This document shows, in pieces, positions 6,447 through 11,039 of a stretch of DNA of 11,039 nt. A program made the position numbers and the translations under genes. The stretch comes from Lachnospiraceae bacterium (GTDB lineage: Bacteria > Bacillota > Clostridia > Lachnospirales > Lachnospiraceae), in assembly GCA_024403585.1 (NCBI GenBank), contig JAKSRN010000045.1, positions 1-11,039 on the forward strand. Reading direction: 5' to 3'. Within the stretch, counting starts at the first letter, position 1; each line of letters starts with the position of its first letter. The notes beneath the pieces were generated by a model. It was not told where the DNA came from and made no database searches. It was given only the letters and a program-made list of their open reading frames with translations.

Positions 6447-7389
6447 GAATATAGAAAAATCCTACCGTATCAAAAAAGATAAGAAGAGAACAAAGCTGAT
6501 GGCTGTTCATAACGTCAGTTTTGAGATCAAAAAAGGCAGTTGTGTGGGACTGGTAGGTGAAAGTGGCTGTGGCAAGAGTACACTTGGACGCATCATCAAT
6601 GGTCTGGAGAAAGCAGATGCCGGAAAGATCCTGATCGACGGAGTGGATATTCATGAAAAAAGCAGAAAAGAACTCTCCTGCAGGGTGCAGATGGTCTTTC
6701 AGGATAGTTATGATGCGGTAAATCCACGGTATACAGCTTCTCAGATTGTGGAGGAACCTCTTAAAAATCTTACAAAACTGAATAAAACAGAAAGAGAAGA
6801 AAAAATCAGAAAGCATCTGTCAGAAGTGGGGATTTCAGAGTCTGAATGGAATAAGTATGGTATGGAATTCAGCGGCGGTCAGCTTCAGAGAGTATGTATC
6901 GCAAGGGCACTTGCAGCTGAACCGGATCTGATTGTTCTGGATGAGCCCCTCAGCAGTCTGGATGTTTCTGTTCAGGCACAGATTCTGAATCTTCTGCATG
7001 ATATTCAGAAAGAAAAAGAACTGACCTACCTTCTTGTATCGCATGATCTTGAAGCAGTCTATTATCTGGCTGATGTGATCATTGTAATGTATGGCGGTCA
7101 GATCATGGAAAAAATAGACAGCATGGACTATTTTAACCGTATGCAGCATCCGTATACCAGAATGCTGCTGGCTTCCGTCCCGGGGTATGAGGATGCTGGT
7201 GGAGAGCGCGAAAATAACAGGACAATTTATAAAGATATGGGCACACAGCTGGAAGGCTTTATGGGCTGTCCTTATTGCGGAAGATGCCGGTTCGCAACAG
7301 AAAGATGCTGGAATGAAAGACCGGTTCTTCAGGAGGTTGAAAAGGGACATTATATAGCTTGTCATAAGGAGACTAGCCATGCAGATTAA
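6427..7389 (+). CDS. nikE: NikE/DppF-type ABC importer ATPase
   Basis: A 320-residue cytoplasmic ATPase, partner of NikD. Walker A GESGCGKST is at 44-52, the Q-loop glutamine at 92, the signature FSGGQ at 148-152, Walker B LIVLDE at 168-173, the D-loop SSLD at 176-179 and the switch histidine at 206. HPYTRMLL (241-248) marks the start of the C-terminal domain. The tail is odd: in place of the usual CRFRTRCP it has CPYCGRC (281-287) plus Cys294 and Cys312, still compatible with a metal or iron-sulfur site. An in-frame GTG at 6418 would add three residues, but GGAGG (6414-6418) overlaps it and lies 8 nt before the ATG at 6427, so I chose the ATG. It overlaps nikD by 20 nt and the next gene by 11 nt. 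Confidence 0.87.
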   Translation: MAILTVENIEKSYRIKKDKKRTKLMAVHNVSFEIKKGSCVGLVGESGCGKSTLGRIINGLEKADAGKILIDGVDIHEKSRKELSCRVQMVFQDSYDAVNPRYTASQIVEEPLKNLTKLNKTEREEKIRKHLSEVGISESEWNKYGMEFSGGQLQRVCIARALAAEPDLIVLDEPLSSLDVSVQAQILNLLHDIQKEKELTYLLVSHDLEAVYYLADVIIVMYGGQIMEKIDSMDYFNRMQHPYTRMLLASVPGYEDAGGERENNRTIYKDMGTQLEGFMGCPYCGRCRFATERCWNERPVLQEVEKGHYIACHKETSHAD

Positions 7390-9133
7390 TTTACAGCATT
7401 ATTTACGGGTAGCGGGCTTTATCCGCTTTATCAAAATAGAGATATTCCTGAAAATCTTTCTGGGACTATGTGTAACAGCTACCTATGTACTCCAGGCAAT
7501 CTGTTTATCCAGAGGTATTGCACTGGTTTTTGCGCATAGTTCTTTTGAAAATGCAATCCTCTGGTACCTGCTGGCAGCAACTCTGATTGTTCTGCGAGCT
7601 CTGCTGGTACGGTATATGGAAGGCTATACGAAGAAAGTTGCCGGAAAAGTAAAGACAGTGATCCGCGAGCAGCTGATTGAAAAACTGCTTGCATTGGGAC
7701 CGGGTTATCAATCAGATAAACGATCCGGAAAGATGCAGTCGCTCTTAACTGACGGAGTTGAATATCTCGAACCTTATCTGGTGAACTATATTCCTCAGAT
7801 CTTTGTAGTAGCACTTTCTGTTATTCCTATGATCTGGTATATCAGTTCCCTGAATACCGCGGCAGGCATGCTCCTGCTGCTGGCAGTTCTGGTATCTATT
7901 ATTGTACCGTATCTTCTGATGCCCTTTACGCAGAAATCCTGTATTGGTTACTGGAGAGAATATGCCGTGCTGAATTCTCAGTATGTGGACACCATGCAGG
8001 GTATGAATACCCTGAAGCTCCTTGCCGCAGAGGATGACAGAGGAGCAGAACTTGCAAGCGACAGTGAAAAGTTTCGTTATCGCCAGATCGTGAATACCAG
8101 AAACTCTCTTTTTTCTTCCGCTGCAATGATCTTCATGATGGGGGCAGGAACTTCCATTACCACCGGAATTGCAGCTTATGCCTGCAATGACGGAAAGCTT
8201 GATTATGCAGCACTTCTTACAATCATGTTTCTGGTGATTGAATGTATCCGGCCGATCGGAGATATGAATAATCACTGGCATTCTTCCTATATGGGACTCT
8301 CAGTGTCCAAAGAACTGCTGGAGATTCTGGATGAAGCACTTCCTGTAAAGGAAGCAGACGATCCACAGGAGTTCCCTTCAGAGGCAGGAAAACTTCCTGA
8401 GCTCTCTTTTGAAGATGTGACCTTCCAGTACAGCAAAAACAGGGAGGTGGCACTCAGGGATCTGAACTTTATGATCCGTCCGGGTCAGACAGTGGCTTTT
8501 GTTGGTGAATCCGGCTCCGGTAAATCTACGATCCTGAACCTGCTTCTTCGTTTTTATGATGGATATGAAGGACGGATCTCTGTGAATGGTCAGGATATCC
8601 GGCAGATGAAACTGGAGGAACTGAGGGAAAATATTGCTGTGGTCTTTCAGAACAGTTTTCTCTTCTACGGAAGCGTGATGGAGAATCTCCGCATTGCCAA
8701 TCCGGAAGCTTCTGATGAGGAAGTGATGCAGGCTGCAAGAATAGCCTGTGCCCATGACTTTATTATGGAACTGGAACATGGCTATGATACGCTGGTTGGG
8801 GAAAGAGGAGTTACTCTGTCCGGTGGCCAGAGACAGAGACTTTCCATAGCCCGGGCAATCCTGAAAAAAGCACCGATTCTCGTGATGGATGAGGCAACCT
8901 CCAGTGTAGATGCACAGGCCGAGAAGGTGATTCAGGAAACAATGGAGAAGCTGCAGGGAAGTTATACAACGATCCTGATCGCCCACCGTCTTTCCACCAT
9001 CCGGCATGCCGACAGGATATTTGTTCTGAATAAAGGAAGACTTGTGGAAGAAGGAAGGCATGATGAGCTGATCAGAAAAGATGGATACTATAAGGCTCTC
9101 GTTGAAGCACAGGAGAAAGGACAGGGCATATGA
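7379..9133 (+). CDS. ABC half-transporter (permease-ATPase), CydD-like first subunit
   Basis: A 584-residue type IV ABC half-transporter with an N-terminal six-helix domain (helices near 20-42, 58-78, 138-158, 162-181, 245-266 and 277-293) and a C-terminal ATPase. The ATPase is intact: Walker A GESGSGKST (376-384), Q-loop Gln424, signature LSGGQ (480-484), Walker B ILVMDE (500-505) with the catalytic Glu505, and His536. The segment SGKMQSLLTDGVEYLEPYL (116-134), followed by YIPQ (137-140), resembles the corresponding region of CydD, so the nearest likely relatives are CydDC-type exporters. IrtAB/YbtPQ-like metallophore importers are an alternative with the same architecture. AAGGAG (7366-7371) precedes the ATG by 7 nt, inside the end of nikE, so it is cotranscribed and probably translationally coupled with the nickel importer. 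Substrate and direction cannot be read from sequence. Confidence 0.85.
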   Translation: MQINLQHYLRVAGFIRFIKIEIFLKIFLGLCVTATYVLQAICLSRGIALVFAHSSFENAILWYLLAATLIVLRALLVRYMEGYTKKVAGKVKTVIREQLIEKLLALGPGYQSDKRSGKMQSLLTDGVEYLEPYLVNYIPQIFVVALSVIPMIWYISSLNTAAGMLLLLAVLVSIIVPYLLMPFTQKSCIGYWREYAVLNSQYVDTMQGMNTLKLLAAEDDRGAELASDSEKFRYRQIVNTRNSLFSSAAMIFMMGAGTSITTGIAAYACNDGKLDYAALLTIMFLVIECIRPIGDMNNHWHSSYMGLSVSKELLEILDEALPVKEADDPQEFPSEAGKLPELSFEDVTFQYSKNREVALRDLNFMIRPGQTVAFVGESGSGKSTILNLLLRFYDGYEGRISVNGQDIRQMKLEELRENIAVVFQNSFLFYGSVMENLRIANPEASDEEVMQAARIACAHDFIMELEHGYDTLVGERGVTLSGGQRQRLSIARAILKKAPILVMDEATSSVDAQAEKVIQETMEKLQGSYTTILIAHRLSTIRHADRIFVLNKGRLVEEGRHDELIRKDGYYKALVEAQEKGQGI

Positions 9134-10854
9134 AGGGTGTCAGAGAATTAATAAAGCATTTGAAACCGTATCGTCTTCAGATCCTGGGGGCGATCATCTC
9201 CGGTATTCTGAAAGAATTCTTTATTGTCGCAGCAGTCGGAATCTGTGCATATATGGCTGCAAGAGTAGCAAAGGGCCAGCCGCTTGAGGATCATCCCTAC
9301 ATGCTTCTTCTGGTACTTGTTGTAATCGCAAGAGCTGTATTTGCCTATCTGGAGAGCTTCCTCAATCATGATGTTTCCTATCATATACTTGTGGATTTCC
9401 GTGTGGGACTGTACGAAAAATTCATCACCATTTGTCCGGATATTCTGCTGACCCAGCGTTCCGGCCAGATCTCTACTACTTTGATGAATGATGTAGAAGT
9501 ACTGGAATGGTTTTATGCCCATACAGTTGGAATTGTTTTTGTGGATGCAGCGGTTGTAGCGGCACTCACCGTTTTTCTGGGAAGCCTTCACTGGCTGCTT
9601 GCAGTATGTATTCTGATCAGTACACTGCTTTTGATCGTGATTCCTTTTATTATGAGGAAAAAAGCAGATGTGCAGGGAGCTGAGAGCAGATTCCGCCTGG
9701 GTGAAGCCAACTCTGTTACACTGGAAGGAATCAATGGTCTCAATGAATTGCTGATGCTGAATGCGGTAGATTCTTATAAAAAGAAAAACAGAGCTTTTAT
9801 GGATCGTCTGATCGATATTCAGATCCGTTACGCAAAAAGAATGGGAACGGAAGGCGGACTTCTTCAGGTTACTTCCGGTATCACAGCAGTACTGATCAAT
9901 ATCATTGCAATCTCACTTGTATTTCAGAACAGATTGTCACTGGAATGGTATGCAGTGATTGGAACCAGTGTATGGCTGGTTTTTGCACCGATTCTTGAAC
10001 TGTGCGGTATGATTCGAAATTTCGGAGTGATCTTCGCGGCTTCCGACAGGATCAGTAATATTCTGACTGCAGATCCTCTTGTAGAGGATACCGGAAAAGT
10101 AACAGATATCAGTGAGATCGTTCCTGAGGTTACCTTCGATCATGTGGATTATACCTATGTAAATACCAGTGATAAGGTGCTGCATGATGTATCCTTTAAG
10201 GCTGAGAGAGGGAAAGTTACTGCCATTGTCGGAGAGTCAGGAGCAGGAAAAACCACCTGTATCAATCTGATGACCAGAATGTGGGATGTACAGAATGGAA
10301 CGATCAGAATAGGAGATGTGGATATCAGAGATATTAAACTGGACGCACTTCATCATCTGATCACTACTGTTCCGCAGGATGTATATCTGTTCAACATCTC
10401 CTTGAGGGACAATATCTCTCTGGGACGAAAAGATGCAACGGATGAAGAAATTATCCGTGCAGCGAAGATGGCAAGAGTGCACGATTTTATTATTTCCCTT
10501 CCGGATGGATATGATACCATCGCAGGAGAGAGAGGTCTCCAGATGTCAGGGGGACAGCGGCAGAGAATCGCCATCGCAAGAGCACTTCTTATGGATGCTC
10601 CCGTTATAATTATGGATGAGGCTGTATCCAATCTTGATACAAAAACGGATCTGGAGATTCAGAAAACGATTCGTTCTCTTGCTGATCAGAAGACCATCAT
10701 TCTTGTTGCACATCGATTATCAACCATTGTTCATGCAGATCAGCTGATTGTTATGAAACAGGGAAAAGTGGTACAAACCGGTACGCACCAGCAGCTGGTT
10801 GGCCAGGAAGGATTCTACAGACGTCTGGTTGAAGCGCAGATGAAGGAAGCGTAA
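9130..10854 (+). CDS. ABC half-transporter (permease-ATPase), CydC-like second subunit
   Basis: A 574-residue partner of the preceding half-transporter, starting within its stop codon (ATGA overlap), the usual layout of obligate heterodimers. Six helices fall near 17-43, 56-77, 132-150, 155-173, 245-266 and 273-292. RSGQISTTLMNDVEVLEWFY (110-129) matches the coupling region seen in CydC-like proteins and in related Firmicutes half-transporters. The ATPase has Walker A GESGAGKTT (368-376), Gln416, a signature reading MSGGQ (472-476) in place of LSGGQ, Walker B VIIMDE (492-497) with Glu497, D-loop SNLD (500-503) and His528. Both subunits therefore keep catalytic glutamates, unlike many heterodimers with one dead site. 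It is the last gene of the operon. No clear terminator follows; a folded non-coding region begins about 17 nt after the stop. Confidence 0.85.
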   Translation: MKGVRELIKHLKPYRLQILGAIISGILKEFFIVAAVGICAYMAARVAKGQPLEDHPYMLLLVLVVIARAVFAYLESFLNHDVSYHILVDFRVGLYEKFITICPDILLTQRSGQISTTLMNDVEVLEWFYAHTVGIVFVDAAVVAALTVFLGSLHWLLAVCILISTLLLIVIPFIMRKKADVQGAESRFRLGEANSVTLEGINGLNELLMLNAVDSYKKKNRAFMDRLIDIQIRYAKRMGTEGGLLQVTSGITAVLINIIAISLVFQNRLSLEWYAVIGTSVWLVFAPILELCGMIRNFGVIFAASDRISNILTADPLVEDTGKVTDISEIVPEVTFDHVDYTYVNTSDKVLHDVSFKAERGKVTAIVGESGAGKTTCINLMTRMWDVQNGTIRIGDVDIRDIKLDALHHLITTVPQDVYLFNISLRDNISLGRKDATDEEIIRAAKMARVHDFIISLPDGYDTIAGERGLQMSGGQRQRIAIARALLMDAPVIIMDEAVSNLDTKTDLEIQKTIRSLADQKTIILVAHRLSTIVHADQLIVMKQGKVVQTGTHQQLVGQEGFYRRLVEAQMKEA

Positions 10855-10870
10855 GTTCAGGATAATTAAC

Positions 10871-11030
10871 AGGACTGATTGGTCATTCCCTTACCGGTGT
10901 AGTTCAAGGCAATCAGACAGCGAAGTGAAAGCTGTTCATGAGTACTCCATGGAATCGCTCTAGTAGAAAGAGTGATAAGCTGATAACCCCCTGGGGGGCT
11001 TGGAACCAGCTTGTATCGATTATACAATGT
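10871..11030 (+). other. Unidentified structured RNA region, running to the window edge
   Basis: The 185 bases after the last gene have no good reading frame but many closely packed helices. CTGATTG (10875-10881) pairs with CAATCAG (10910-10916) and encloses CCTT/AAGG (10889-10892, 10906-10909). Then come ACAGC/GCTGT (10917-10921, 10931-10935), CATG/CATG (10937-10940, 10948-10951), CGCTCT/AGAGTG (10956-10961, 10969-10974), AAGCTG/CAGCTT (10977-10982, 11007-11012) around a C-run/G-run hairpin, and TTGTAT/ATACAA (11011-11016, 11022-11027). Consecutive helices with purine-rich loops suggest a structured RNA such as the 5' domain of a group II intron or a leader of the next gene. I could not confirm either, and the strand is inferred from the adjacent genes. 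Confidence 0.45.
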
Positions 11031-11039
11031 AAGAGAAGT

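Noticed and set aside
9081..9287. Additional + strand frame of 68 codons spanning the junction of the two half-transporters
   Set aside because: It is out of frame with two clear ABC genes joined by an ATGA overlap and has no start signal of its own.
10891..10916. GTTCAAGGC stretch resembling a tRNA T-loop
   Set aside because: No acceptor stem, anticodon arm or CCA end can be built around it; it fits the nested helices described instead.
11001..11007. TGGAACC, reminiscent of the T-box antiterminator motif
   Set aside because: The longer T-box consensus, a recognisable specifier stem and a terminator are all missing from the visible sequence.

Overview
The window looks like chromosomal DNA from a low-to-medium GC Clostridia genome, most likely Lachnospiraceae (a Blautia/Dorea/Ruminococcus-like gut anaerobe). 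I infer this from AAAGGAG/GGGAGGG ribosome binding sites, codon use, a lipobox-type lipoprotein and Firmicutes-style rho-independent terminators. No marker gene fixes the genus. All recognised genes lie on the + strand.

Region 1 (1-301) has no convincing gene. It holds an 18-bp tandem repeat, small hairpins, a good sigma-70-type promoter (TTTACA, 17 nt, TATAGT), and a short leader that folds like a preQ1-I riboswitch next to the Shine-Dalgarno sequence. Region 2 (302-1703) is a two-gene operon: a VUT/YhhQ-family membrane protein, probably a queuosine-precursor transporter, and a short-chain dehydrogenase/reductase of unknown substrate. A strong terminator at 1754-1794 closes it.

Region 3 (1937-10854) is a seven-gene operon. 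The first five genes are a complete NikABCDE-type ABC importer: lipoprotein NikA, permeases NikB and NikC, ATPases NikD and NikE. NikA keeps the residues that in E. coli NikA hold nickel and its organic chelator. A hairpin terminator between nikA and nikB should let the binding protein be made in excess. Two fused permease-ATPase half-transporters follow nikE, overlapping it and each other by 11 and 4 nt. Their membrane domains recall CydD and CydC, so they probably form a heterodimer. The arrangement suggests that one module imports a metal-chelate and the other moves a thiol, amino acid or chelator across the same membrane. That partnership is the most interesting point in the window, but it is inferred from gene order.

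Region 4 (10855-11039) has no gene. It is dense in nested and consecutive short helices, as expected of a structured RNA that runs off the end of the window. I could not identify its family.
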